Source of the DNA: JAQGHB01 sp036384495
GTDB lineage: Bacteria; Patescibacteriota; Saccharimonadia; Saccharimonadales; UBA4665
Length of the DNA stretch: 24,904 bases
Direction of reading: 5' to 3'
NCBI GenBank assembly: GCA_036384495.1
Contig: DASVMD010000065.1
Coordinates: 1 to 24,904, forward strand
Shown: positions 6,154 through 13,259 of the stretch, piece after piece
Position numbering within the stretch: position 1 is the stretch's first letter
Layout: each line of letters opens with the position of its first letter
Translations under genes and position numbers: made by a program
The notes under the pieces: generated by a model
Seen by the model: only the letters and a program-made list of their open reading frames with translations
The model's database searches: none
What the model was told of the DNA's origin: nothing

Positions 6154-7365
6154 TTATCCCTTGTGCACCCCTTTAGGCGTTTTGAGGGCAACAATCAGAA
6201 AAGCCGCAATACAAGTCAATAAAACAGCTCGAGCTGTAGCCAATGTGGCAAGTATTGGGGCGTAGCTGGTGGTGGCTAATCGGGCCTTTGTAAAGAACGT
6301 GATGAAAAGCAGCCATATAACGGTGCCGGTTCCCAGGCACCAGGCCAGCAGCTGCTTGTAGCTAGCACCAGTGAGCTCGGTGCTGGCCAGCGGCGCAAGC
6401 ATCAATATGGCTATAAAGTATTGCGGTGACCCAACCTTAAAGAGCAGCATGTACGCCGTAAGAAGTAATAGACTGATAAGCGCCGGCTGTTTTGCTAGTC
6501 GATTGAGCTTCACGAGTCCGCTAATTGCCCCTAAACTCAATGCCAGAAGGATTGAACTCAAGAAACCGACCGTTTTTTCGCCGGTATACATAACCGACCA
6601 GGACCCGTGACTAAAGAAAATCTGCAGCGGCTGTCCTGCCCAATGCAGCAAAAATCCGATAGCTCCGCCCGTGGCCTCGTACTCTATAGGGCGCCCAGTG
6701 TGGTAGGTGATCGCATACCAAAGCCCGTGCGGTGCCAGAACCGCCACCGGTAGCAACACGGCCACCATAATTCCCGCAAAAATGCTCAAGTAACGGCGTC
6801 GATATGCGGCGGGTATAATCCAGAATAACCCTAGTAAACATACACCAGGGTAGCCCTTAATGAGTGTGCTTATGGCAAATAGCGCCGCGGACCACGAATA
6901 TCGCTTCTGCTGCACGGCATACACCGCTCCATACAGACTCAGCACGGCAAATATATCCAGATTAAAGAAAAAGAATTGGAGCAGCGGCAAAAAAAGCATC
7001 GCGGAAATCAGCACGGCCCGCTGGCCCCCTACCCAATATCGATGCCCGAAATATGCGGCTATCGCTGCGAACGTCAGCGCTATGTAGCCGGCGGCATATG
7101 ACCCTCCAAATAGCCAGCCAACTGGCGTGGCCAACACAATAAATGGTAGAACACCTGGCGGATATTCCAAGTTAAGTCCGTGATACGGTATTTGCCCTTG
7201 GCGCATCAGGTGCATATACTGTTGGTATACAGGTATATCACCAAGATTGGCCGGAGTAATTTGAGCCACAAGTTGCGTAAGCGCAAACAGGACGGCGGTG
7301 CACAGCAGCCCAATCCAGATGCATTTCTCTACAGATGTCCTAGTTACCTTTTTGCTCGTGTCCAT
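6154..7365 (-). CDS. GT87-like (DUF2029) polyprenol-phosphate-sugar glycosyltransferase
   Basis: This is a 403-residue polytopic membrane protein with about ten helices. After the first helix (about 15-36) comes an external loop with D43 and the motif YMHLMRQGQIPYHGLNLEYPPG (residues about 50-71). This pattern, D ... Y ... G-x-x-P-Y ... EYPP, is what I recognise from GT-C fold mannosyl/glucosyltransferases of the GT87/DUF2029 type. These use lipid-linked sugar donors outside the membrane. Later loops contain GYPG and a conserved GSPQY segment. The ATG at 7365 lies 9 bases from a perfect TATAAT, so the mRNA leader is very short. It is divergent from the DPM1-GtrA gene, whose product could supply its donor. 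The exact sugar and acceptor are unknown. Confidence 0.68.
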   Translation of the reverse strand: MDTSKKVTRTSVEKCIWIGLLCTAVLFALTQLVAQITPANLGDIPVYQQYMHLMRQGQIPYHGLNLEYPPGVLPFIVLATPVGWLFGGSYAAGYIALTFAAIAAYFGHRYWVGGQRAVLISAMLFLPLLQFFFFNLDIFAVLSLYGAVYAVQQKRYSWSAALFAISTLIKGYPGVCLLGLFWIIPAAYRRRYLSIFAGIMVAVLLPVAVLAPHGLWYAITYHTGRPIEYEATGGAIGFLLHWAGQPLQIFFSHGSWSVMYTGEKTVGFLSSILLALSLGAISGLVKLNRLAKQPALISLLLLTAYMLLFKVGSPQYFIAILMLAPLASTELTGASYKQLLAWCLGTGTVIWLLFITFFTKARLATTSYAPILATLATARAVLLTCIAAFLIVALKTPKGVHKG

Positions 7366-7374
7366 GGTGTCACC

Positions 7375-7380
7375 ATTATA
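7375..7380 (-). promoter_or_regulatory. -10 element of the GT87-like gene
   Basis: A perfect TATAAT on the minus strand ending 9 bases before the ATG at 7365. This implies an essentially leaderless or very short-leader transcript. Confidence 0.5.
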
Positions 7381-7401
7381 TAATTAATGCCCCAATGGGC
7401 G

Positions 7402-7407
7402 TACAAT
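7402..7407 (+). promoter_or_regulatory. -10 element of the DPM1-GtrA gene
   Basis: TACAAT on the plus strand. It lies inside the longer possible ORF (ATG at 7387), which argues for the downstream ATG at 7423 as the real start. No -35 is evident. Confidence 0.4.
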
Positions 7408-7422
7408 AGTAAGCAGATTGGC

Positions 7423-8610
7423 ATGAAAAAGATAAACAGCCTACCGCGACGCGTACTCATCGTTATACCAACCTACAATGAGGCGCAGAATATTAAGCCG
7501 CTGGTTGCGGCTATTGGTAACGTTTTCGCGGGACAAAAAACCTATGCCGCGGACATGCTGTTTGTGGACGACACTTCTCCTGACGGCACCGCCGACATTG
7601 TCCGCCAGTTGCAGGGCCGCAATAAGCACATTTACCTACTGAGTGGTACCAAAGCCGGTCTCGGCCGTGCTTATGTGCGCGGTTTTGAATACGGGCTGGG
7701 CCTCGGCAACTATTTCGCTGTAGTCATGATGGACGCCGACCTGTCGCACGACCCAGCGGTTATTCCGTCTATGCTGGGGCAGCTCGAACAGGGTGCCGAC
7801 TACGTGATCGGCTCGCGCTACATCAAGGGTGGTACCACCGAATATGCCCGACACCGCCAGCTCAACAGCATGATCGCCAATCTTGTTGCTAAGCATTTTA
7901 TAGATATAAAAACCAACACCAAAGACCTAACGGCTGGCTTTAAAGCAATCCGTCGCACCGCCCTGGAGACAATCCCGCTGCGCGATATCGCCGCCTCGGG
8001 CTATGTGTTTCAGGTGAGCCTACTCTATGAGTTTGCCAAGCGTGGCTTCGTGGTGCGCGAAGTGCCTATTACCTTTCATGAGCGACATCATGGCGTATCA
8101 AAGCTCGGGTTGCACGATATTCTTGAGTTCCTACGGCTGACCTACAGTTTAAATCCGCAGTCTCGGGTGCGTCGCATGATCCGCTTCGCCACCGTTGGCG
8201 CCAGCGGCACGCTGGTGAATTTGGCGGTGTTAATCACGCTAGTCAACGCCCTACATACCGAAGTTATGATAGCCTACGCCGTAGCCCTCGAAACCAGCAT
8301 CATCTCCAACTTTTTCCTCAATCACTGGTTCACGTTCCGCTCAGTCCGCGAAGACAATTCGCCAAGTCTTGCGGCCCAGATTGCCAAATTCGGCCGCTAC
8401 AATCTGGTCGCCCTGGCCGGCGCCACCATCGCCTGGCTGATTTTCTCGTTTTGCTACAAGGCGTTGGGTATGTGGTACGTGCCAGCTGATCTCCTGGGAA
8501 TCGTCGCCTCCATGAGCTGGAATTATTGGCTCAGCGTTCGCCTGGTATGGCGCATCATTGACACCCCGCCAACAGATCCCGAACCGCACCATGAATTACA
8601 AGAAGCTTAA
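7423..8610 (+). CDS. DPM1-like glycosyltransferase fused to GtrA-like membrane domain
   Basis: This 395-residue protein begins with a GT2 domain (about 10-240). It shows IPTYNE (15-20), FVDDTSPDGT (47-56), the DADLSHD metal/nucleotide site (104-110), and the FHERHHGVSKL segment (218-228) typical of dolichol/polyprenol-phosphate mannose synthases. Residues about 250-378 form a GtrA domain with four helices (RFATVGASGTLVNL, NFFLNHWFTF). Such fusions transfer a sugar from an NDP or GDP donor to polyprenol phosphate at the inner face and keep or flip it at the membrane. The start at 7423 is chosen because a -10 lies downstream of the alternative ATG at 7387. It overlaps the next gene by 20 bases. 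Sugar identity is not visible. Confidence 0.88.
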   Translation: MKKINSLPRRVLIVIPTYNEAQNIKPLVAAIGNVFAGQKTYAADMLFVDDTSPDGTADIVRQLQGRNKHIYLLSGTKAGLGRAYVRGFEYGLGLGNYFAVVMMDADLSHDPAVIPSMLGQLEQGADYVIGSRYIKGGTTEYARHRQLNSMIANLVAKHFIDIKTNTKDLTAGFKAIRRTALETIPLRDIAASGYVFQVSLLYEFAKRGFVVREVPITFHERHHGVSKLGLHDILEFLRLTYSLNPQSRVRRMIRFATVGASGTLVNLAVLITLVNALHTEVMIAYAVALETSIISNFFLNHWFTFRSVREDNSPSLAAQIAKFGRYNLVALAGATIAWLIFSFCYKALGMWYVPADLLGIVASMSWNYWLSVRLVWRIIDTPPTDPEPHHELQEA

Positions 8611-9967
8611 AAACGCCTGGTTATTTCTGGGCAGGCATCCGCGCTTGCAACAAATCGTGGCTTTTATGGTGCTTTTGGTGGTTTTTACGGCCATTGCCCT
8701 GCAGCGTCTGGACCCCGATTTCGGCTGGCACCTGCAAGCCGGCAACTACATTCGCGCTCACGGCATCCCCGCGCACGATATCTATACATACACCGCCCAA
8801 AGCTTCCGCTGGATCAACCACGAATGGGGCAACGACGTCATCTTGTCACTGATCTATGGCTGGGGCGGCTACAACCTTGTGTCTGTGTTCTATGGGGTGA
8901 TTTGGTCGCTAGCGCTGTTAGTCGCCGGCGCCGGAGCCCGCGTCACCGTGCTTTTGGCGGCGGCCACCGCAGTTTTACCGTACGCCGGCGTCCGACCACT
9001 GGGCTGGACGGTACTGTTTTTTGCAATCACCCTGCAAATTCTGCGCAGCTCGCAGTACAAGAAACGCTGGTGGCTACCTCTGTTATTTGTGATCTGGGCC
9101 AACATACACGCTGGATTTATCGCCGGCCTTGGCCTCATTGTGTACTTTGTGCTCAAAGAGCGCCGCAGCAAAACACTCGCCTTGCTGGTCATTTGCGCCC
9201 TAGCAACACTGTGCAACACCTACGGCCTGCGCATCTACGAAGAAGTAATCCGCACTATTTTTGATCCGGCCATACACCACCAAATCCGAGAATGGGCTTA
9301 TTTCACCGTACTTCCTGGCTCATGGTTTTTTATCGTGGTTTGGACCGTCGGCTTTTGTACGTTCGACCGCACCGACAAGCGGCGTTGGCTGGGCACAACA
9401 CCTCTGTTATTCGTAACCGCTTTGTCGGCCACTCGCAATTTACCGCTGTTCGTGGTCTCCGGCACTAAAGAGCTGGATGGTTACGTAACCAAAATTGCCG
9501 CCGCTATACCTCGACCGCTCGACCGCTCGCGCAAAATCGTTTTGAGCTTGCTTATCGCCGGCTTGGCTGGCGGACTCGTTTACTCGCTGCACCTCGGCTA
9601 CAACTCGTGGTCAACCAACCGCGAAGCCAACTACCCCACCCAGGCCGTGGCCTATCTGCAACACCACCGCTGCGACGGCAATCTGTTTAACAGCTACAAT
9701 TACGGCGGCTACCTCATCTGGAAAGTCCCCGGCCAGCTGGTCTACATCGACGGCCGCATGCCCACCTGGAAGCCCTACATGGAGCGCTACGAGCGGATTA
9801 TCAACAACCCCAAAAAATACTATAAAGCCGATTTCGCCCGCAACAACATCCGCTGCGCCCTGGTATCCAACGCCGACTCCGCCAACCTCGTGCCCCTACT
9901 CCAAAAAGCCCACTGGCACGTCGCCGTTCGCCAGCCTGGCAACTCAGTGCTCCTCCTCGCCCCCTAA
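8591..9967 (+). CDS. Polytopic membrane protein, GT-C glycosyltransferase-like
   Basis: This 458-residue protein has about ten membrane helices. After the first helix (about 20-37) the loop DPDFGWHLQAGNYIRAHG, then PAHDIYTYTAQSFRWINHEWG, resembles the D-x-x-W/F-x-H-L-x-x-G ... D-x-Y ... W-x-x-x-E-W pattern of a widespread family of membrane glycosyltransferase-like proteins. ANIHAGF is a second conserved stretch, and the C-terminal 100 residues are soluble and external (YNYGGYLIW, then VYIDGRMPTW). The ATG at 8591 was chosen over a TTG at 8558 because it gives a natural charged N-terminus and a short overlap. It is co-transcribed with the DPM1-GtrA fusion, suggesting use of the same lipid-linked sugar. 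Activity has not been established for the family I recall. Confidence 0.6.
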   Translation: MNYKKLKNAWLFLGRHPRLQQIVAFMVLLVVFTAIALQRLDPDFGWHLQAGNYIRAHGIPAHDIYTYTAQSFRWINHEWGNDVILSLIYGWGGYNLVSVFYGVIWSLALLVAGAGARVTVLLAAATAVLPYAGVRPLGWTVLFFAITLQILRSSQYKKRWWLPLLFVIWANIHAGFIAGLGLIVYFVLKERRSKTLALLVICALATLCNTYGLRIYEEVIRTIFDPAIHHQIREWAYFTVLPGSWFFIVVWTVGFCTFDRTDKRRWLGTTPLLFVTALSATRNLPLFVVSGTKELDGYVTKIAAAIPRPLDRSRKIVLSLLIAGLAGGLVYSLHLGYNSWSTNREANYPTQAVAYLQHHRCDGNLFNSYNYGGYLIWKVPGQLVYIDGRMPTWKPYMERYERIINNPKKYYKADFARNNIRCALVSNADSANLVPLLQKAHWHVAVRQPGNSVLLLAP

Positions 9968-9981
9968 GCTGAATTGCTACA

Positions 9982-10010
9982 TTGACTTTATGTCTATAAT
10001 ATGCTAATGT
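9982..10010 (+). promoter_or_regulatory. Promoter of the orphan gene at 10017
   Basis: TTGACT at 9982-9987 with a 17-base spacer to TAATGT at 10005-10010, ending exactly 6 bases before the ATG at 10017. A perfect TATAAT also lies at 9995-10000 but lacks a correctly spaced -35. The first reading would give a leaderless mRNA. Confidence 0.45.
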
Positions 10011-10016
10011 TTAAGT

Positions 10017-10484
10017 ATGGGCGAAATACCAAAACCAGATTCAGAAAATCTTATAAAAGGTCATCTTGTTGAGCATGCTGCCCGCATGGCAACAACCGCG
10101 GCTCTAAGAGAATCTTTTTTACAAGGCCGTCGGCCCTCGAGCGTGTCTGAGGCTCCACCTATTGCTGAGGCAACTAGCCCTATACCCGAAGACTACGACT
10201 TGCCCAAGAGCGCCCAAGAGGCAATAAGAAACCGAGAAATCTCCCCGAATCATACCCCTTTCAGCGATCCCGAAGGAGTGCTTTTCCCTGGTTTAATACT
10301 CACCAACCCCACCGATGCAACGCATCGCCGAATGGTAACCAATGTTTTTAGTAATCGGCGCGGATTACCGACAGTTGCAGTCCATATTGAGGGACAGGAT
10401 GGTGTTCGTAACATGCCGCTACATGAAGTGCGGACTCGAATAGCCGAAGGCGGTCTTCAGCTGCCTGAACCTCCTAGGAAATAA
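10017..10484 (+). CDS. Hypothetical soluble protein, family unknown
   Basis: This 155-residue protein has no signal peptide and no membrane helix. The N-terminal third is polar and probably helical (KGHLVEHAARMATTAALRES). A Pro/Ser/Ala-rich linker follows at about 40-65, and the C-terminal half has mixed strands (LFPGLILTNPTDATHRRMVT, then GLPTVAVHIEGQDGVRNM). I do not recognise a family. It has its own promoter, and its stop directly abuts a terminator hairpin, so it is a single-gene unit. A clean promoter and terminator argue that it is a real gene. Confidence 0.65.
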   Translation: MGEIPKPDSENLIKGHLVEHAARMATTAALRESFLQGRRPSSVSEAPPIAEATSPIPEDYDLPKSAQEAIRNREISPNHTPFSDPEGVLFPGLILTNPTDATHRRMVTNVFSNRRGLPTVAVHIEGQDGVRNMPLHEVRTRIAEGGLQLPEPPRK

Positions 10485-10506
10485 AAAACTGCCAAGCGGC
10501 AGTTTT
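10485..10506. terminator. Bidirectional terminator
   Basis: A 9-bp stem (aaaactgcc / ggcagtttt) with an AAGC loop. It follows the stop of the 10017 gene on the plus strand and the tRNA-Ser 3' end on the minus strand, with a better U-tract on the minus strand. Confidence 0.8.
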
Positions 10507-10511
10507 ACATT

Positions 10512-10601
<90 letters not shown>

Positions 10602-10613
10602 GTAACAGAGGTG

Positions 10614-10622
10614 ATTATAGCA
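10614..10622 (-). promoter_or_regulatory. Extended -10 promoter of tRNA-Ser(UGA)
   Basis: A perfect TGCTATAAT on the minus strand, 12 bases before the tRNA 5' end. Confidence 0.7.
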
Positions 10623-10685
10623 TTCTTGTCTGTTTCGCCCAAATCGCTTTAGGGTGAGCGTTTGCGGTGGACTCTCTCGGTAAGG

Positions 10686-10691
10686 TACAAT
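10686..10691 (+). promoter_or_regulatory. -10 element giving a leaderless transcript at 10698
   Basis: TACAAT ends exactly 6 bases before an ATG at 10698. The surrounding aaggtacaatac is repeated identically before the gene at 24824. Confidence 0.5.
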
Positions 10692-10697
10692 ACGCTT

Positions 10698-10742
10698 ATG
10701 ATAGAACATAGTGAGATTCTCTATGGGGTGGAGCAAAACTAG
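10698..10742 (+). CDS. 14-codon upstream ORF, possible leader peptide
   Basis: The ATG lies 6 bases after a -10 element, so it would be at or next to the 5' end of the mRNA. The ORF reads MIEHSEILYGVEQN and stops at TAG. The next codon is the ATG of the following gene, in the same frame. The ORF contains the GGTGGAG ribosome site of that gene. It could couple or regulate translation of the downstream protein, or, if the TAG were read through, extend it by 15 residues. Whether it is translated cannot be told from sequence. Confidence 0.4.
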   Translation: MIEHSEILYGVEQN

Positions 10743-11432
10743 ATGGCGGACACCGACAAAGACGCGCCCCAGGCCATGCAGCCAGGTCAGATTATTACGC
10801 CGGGTGGTGCTTCGCCAACTCAAGCCGCGCCACCACCGGCACCAGCGCCGGCCCCTCCTGCCCCTGTTGTTCAGCCAACTCCAGAACCCGCACCAGCGCC
10901 ACCAGTGGTTAGCGCCAGCCCGGAACTCGCCCAGCAACTTCCCCCGCAGAGCGACCTCACGCTCAGCAATGATCAATCCAGCATCTCTTGGACGGCCTCA
11001 GAGTTTGCCGCGCACGAAAAATCGGCCAACTGGTATCTGTCGCTGGCCGGCGTTGCGGTGCTGTTGAGCGCCGCTATTTATCTGGCCACCCGCGACGCCG
11101 TATCATCGGTAGTGGTGGTTGTGACGGGCATCCTAATGGGCATCTACGCGGCGCGTAAACCGCGGCAGCTCACCTACCGTCTTACTCCAACGGGGGTTGG
11201 AATTGGCGAAAAGCATTTCCCATACGAGGCCTTTCGGTCGTTTTCGATTGTTGATGAGGGCGCTTTTTCGAGCATCGTTTTGCTGCCACTCAAGCGTTTT
11301 GCGCCCCTTATAACCATCTACTTTGCCGCCGAAGACGAAGACACTATCGCCGACGTGCTCAGCGAGCAGCTCCCTTATGCCGAATTCCATTTCGACGCTG
11401 TCGATAATCTGATGCGCCGCATCCGTTTCTAG
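10743..11432 (+). CDS. Membrane protein with Pro/Ala-rich arm and PH-like C-terminal domain
   Basis: This 229-residue protein has a disordered N-terminal arm (about 1-80) very rich in Pro and Ala (repeated PAPAP-type runs). Two close membrane helices follow at about 98-116 and 120-138, joined by a short ATRDAVSS turn. The cytoplasmic C-terminal domain (about 142-229) has the strand pattern of bacterial PH-like (bPH/YdbT-type) domains: YRLTPTGVGIGEKHFPYEAF, FSSIVLLPL, LITIYF, ending with a helix. No signal peptide precedes the arm, so it is probably cytoplasmic. A GGTGGAG site at 10727-10733 supports this ATG. A 14-codon ORF ends directly in front of it. The function is unknown; similar tail-and-PH proteins are often envelope scaffolds. 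Confidence 0.7.
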   Translation: MADTDKDAPQAMQPGQIITPGGASPTQAAPPPAPAPAPPAPVVQPTPEPAPAPPVVSASPELAQQLPPQSDLTLSNDQSSISWTASEFAAHEKSANWYLSLAGVAVLLSAAIYLATRDAVSSVVVVVTGILMGIYAARKPRQLTYRLTPTGVGIGEKHFPYEAFRSFSIVDEGAFSSIVLLPLKRFAPLITIYFAAEDEDTIADVLSEQLPYAEFHFDAVDNLMRRIRF

Positions 11433-11437
11433 CAAGA

Positions 11438-11466
11438 AAAAACCACCTCAAACAGAGGTGGTTTTT
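11438..11466. terminator. Bidirectional terminator between convergent genes
   Basis: A perfect 12-bp stem (aaaaaccacctc / gaggtggttttt) with a 5-base loop. U-tracts lie on both sides, serving the PH-like gene and the small minus-strand gene. Confidence 0.9.
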
Positions 11467-11484
11467 GATGGGCTGAAACAAAAG

Positions 11485-11610
11485 CTAGTAGTTTGAGCGA
11501 TACTTATTATTAAGTTTTCGCTCCATGCGATCAAGAAAGGTTCGTTTACGTTTGTGAGTCCACTTTTGTTCCCACTGATTTGTTATCTGGTCGGCTTCGT
11601 CACTAGACAT
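11485..11610 (-). CDS. Small basic protein, 41 residues
   Basis: A short minus-strand gene with a near-perfect Shine-Dalgarno site (AAAAGGAGG at 11625-11617) 6 bases before the ATG. The product begins MSSDEADQITNQWEQKW, then has a basic patch THKRKRTFLDRMERKLNNKY and ends RSNY. It is predicted to be a single amphipathic helix with an acidic start and a strongly basic end, soluble, with no signal. A bidirectional terminator follows 19 bases after the stop. The strong ribosome site, terminator and sensible composition make it a credible gene. I do not recognise a family; nucleic-acid or ribosome binding is possible from charge alone. Confidence 0.65.
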   Translation of the reverse strand: MSSDEADQITNQWEQKWTHKRKRTFLDRMERKLNNKYRSNY

Positions 11611-11734
11611 AGTGATCCTCCTTTTATGTTTGTACGCTCATTATTGTGCTTATGGCTGGGTAGTAGCTGTAAACTTTCTAACAGAGTGGATTTTCGGTGG
11701 ATAAACTGTGCATATTGTGCTGTAATGTCAGGAG

Positions 11735-11740
11735 TAGAAT
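11735..11740 (+). promoter_or_regulatory. Candidate -10 of the yihY-like gene
   Basis: TAGAAT ends 8 bases before the ATG at 11749, close to the leaderless spacing seen elsewhere. No convincing -35. Confidence 0.35.
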
Positions 11741-11748
11741 AGGCAAAA

Positions 11749-12663
11749 ATGAACATACTAGAAAAAACCATCGAAAAGATTGATCACATTCAGCGCAAGC
11801 ATCGGCCGCTAGCCTTTAGCTATGCAGTTATTAAGAAGTTTGGAGAGGACGAGGCCGGCTACCAGGCGGCGCTGCTCACCTATTATGCATATTTGGCGCT
11901 ATTCCCCCTGTTGCTAGTGCTCACGACACTGGTGGCGACCGTGGCTGACGGCCATCCAAAATTACAAGAAGACGTTATCCGTAGCGTTACCGATTATTTT
12001 CCGGTGCTCGGTAGCCAGCTGTCGTCGCATATCCATACGTTGCACAAAAATGGCATTGCCCTGGTGATCGGTCTGCTGTTAACCATATACGGTACCCGCG
12101 GTGTGGCCGACGCCTTTCGTCACGGCGTCCAAAACATTTGGCATGTGCCCAAAACGCAGCGTGATGGCTTCCCGAAATCCACGCTCAAGAGCCTGTGTTT
12201 GATAATCATCGGTGCCTTTGGATTCCTGCTGGCTTCGGTGAGCGCCGGGCTGGCGGCGGCTGCCGGACATGGTTGGCTGTTTCGGCTGCTCTCAATAGCA
12301 GTTAACATCGTTATCCTGTATTGGCTGTATGCACTGATGCTCTACATCAGTTTGCGGCGCCATGTGCCGATAAAATCTATCCGTTCGGGTGCGGTGGTAG
12401 CAGCTCTGGGGCTGGTGATACTGCAAGCGCTCGGCGGGTATCTGTTAACGCGTGAACTCAAGAGCCTGGATGCATTGTATAGCTACTTCGCCATCTCGCT
12501 TGGCTTGCTGTTTTGGATCTATTTACAAGCTCAGGTGCTGTTTTACGCTATCGAAATATCATCGGTCAGCGCCAAAAAATACTGGCCTCGAAGCCTCACC
12601 GGCAAAAACCTCACCATAGCCGACCACAAGGCCAAGCTGCTCGCCGAAGTGCCAAAAGACTAA
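11749..12663 (+). CDS. YihY/virulence factor BrkB family membrane protein
   Basis: This is a 304-residue inner-membrane protein with about six helices. The N-terminal amphipathic region is followed by AALLTYYAYLALFPLLLVLTTL (about 40-62), the conserved start of the family. The TIYGTRGVADAFRHGVQNIW segment (about 108-127) is highly characteristic of YihY/BrkB (formerly called RNase BN). Later helices carry YLLTRELKSLDALYSYFAIS and LLFWIYLQAQVLFYAIE, also family signatures. The transport or envelope role of the family is not settled. It has its own weak promoter and no operon partner. Its stop codon overlaps the end of a tiny antisense gene. Confidence 0.88.
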   Translation: MNILEKTIEKIDHIQRKHRPLAFSYAVIKKFGEDEAGYQAALLTYYAYLALFPLLLVLTTLVATVADGHPKLQEDVIRSVTDYFPVLGSQLSSHIHTLHKNGIALVIGLLLTIYGTRGVADAFRHGVQNIWHVPKTQRDGFPKSTLKSLCLIIIGAFGFLLASVSAGLAAAAGHGWLFRLLSIAVNIVILYWLYALMLYISLRRHVPIKSIRSGAVVAALGLVILQALGGYLLTRELKSLDALYSYFAISLGLLFWIYLQAQVLFYAIEISSVSAKKYWPRSLTGKNLTIADHKAKLLAEVPKD

Positions 12664-12740
12664 TACACCATATACTGGCGCCACCAAGCACCCTCACGGG
12701 TAGTCGGGGTCACCTTTTTCGTAAGTTGCCTGCGGGGCAT
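12660..12740 (-). CDS. Tiny basic protein, 26 residues
   Basis: A 27-codon minus-strand ORF preceded by a strong Shine-Dalgarno site (AGGAGA at 12751-12746, spacing 5). The peptide starts MPRRQLTKKVTPTTREG and ends AWWRQYMVY, basic with an aromatic tail. Its stop overlaps the yihY-like stop in antisense. A TGATATGCT extended -10 lies upstream (12775-12783 on the plus strand). It may be read after DUF1003 and the SGNH gene on the same strand. The ribosome site is the main evidence, so the call is tentative. Confidence 0.42.
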   Translation of the reverse strand: MPRRQLTKKVTPTTREGAWWRQYMVY

Positions 12741-12780
12741 AGCTGTCTCCTTCTATATCTCACTTACATCATAAGCATAT

Positions 12781-12810
12781 CAGCCCCTGTAAAAGGGGCT
12801 GTGAGTTTTT
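12781..12810 (+). terminator. Probable terminator downstream of yihY-like gene
   Basis: An 8-bp GC-rich stem (cagcccct / aggggctg) with a 5-base loop. A T-run follows after 4 bases, about 118 bases past the yihY-like stop. Confidence 0.6.
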
Positions 12811-12827
12811 ATACAGGCCAGGCGTGA

Positions 12828-13235
12828 TCAATGCCGGCGTTCTTTAGCTTCTTTGTGCAGCTCTTGGATAAGTTTGAGTTGCTGCTCGTTGAGGTCCATC
12901 AATCGCTCGATCTCTTTCTTGGCTTCGGTGTTGGTGTCATAGTCGTGTTGGGCCATGGCGGCACTGATGCCATCCTGACGTTTGGCGGCAATTAACAGGA
13001 TGGCGCCTTGCAAGCCGGCCAACATCGACAAAAACAGGTTCAGCAAAATAAACGGATATTCGTCCCAGTTGTGGAAGGCTGCCAAGGTGTTAAACGCTGC
13101 CCAGATCCCCATAAAAACCAGAAACGAAAATACGAATGCCCAGCTGCCCATGCCGTTGCGCAGCTTATCGGCCGCCCGATCACCCCGGGATAACGAGGCT
13201 TTATGCGCCTTGTGCCAGTTAAATGGCGTGTTCAT
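12828..13235 (-). CDS. DUF1003 family membrane protein
   Basis: This 135-residue protein has a short N-terminal basic arm, then two helices at about 31-50 and 60-82 with the family pattern MGSWAFVFSFLVFMGIWAAF and DEYPFILLNLFLSMLAGLQG. The AAKRQD motif follows and a C-terminal coiled coil runs from about 105 to 133 (NEQQLKLIQELHKEAKER). The DUF1003 family is widespread and of unknown function. A TATACT ends exactly 6 bases before the ATG, so the mRNA is probably leaderless. The SGNH gene upstream ends 24 bases before it. Confidence 0.88.
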   Translation of the reverse strand: MNTPFNWHKAHKASLSRGDRAADKLRNGMGSWAFVFSFLVFMGIWAAFNTLAAFHNWDEYPFILLNLFLSMLAGLQGAILLIAAKRQDGISAAMAQHDYDTNTEAKKEIERLMDLNEQQLKLIQELHKEAKERRH

Positions 13236-13241
13236 AACCGC

Positions 13242-13250
13242 AGTATAGCA
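13242..13250 (-). promoter_or_regulatory. Extended -10 promoter of DUF1003 gene (leaderless)
   Basis: TGCTATACT on the minus strand; the hexamer ends 6 bases before the ATG at 13235. It sits between the SGNH stop and the DUF1003 start. Confidence 0.6.
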
Positions 13251-13259
13251 TAAGCGGTG

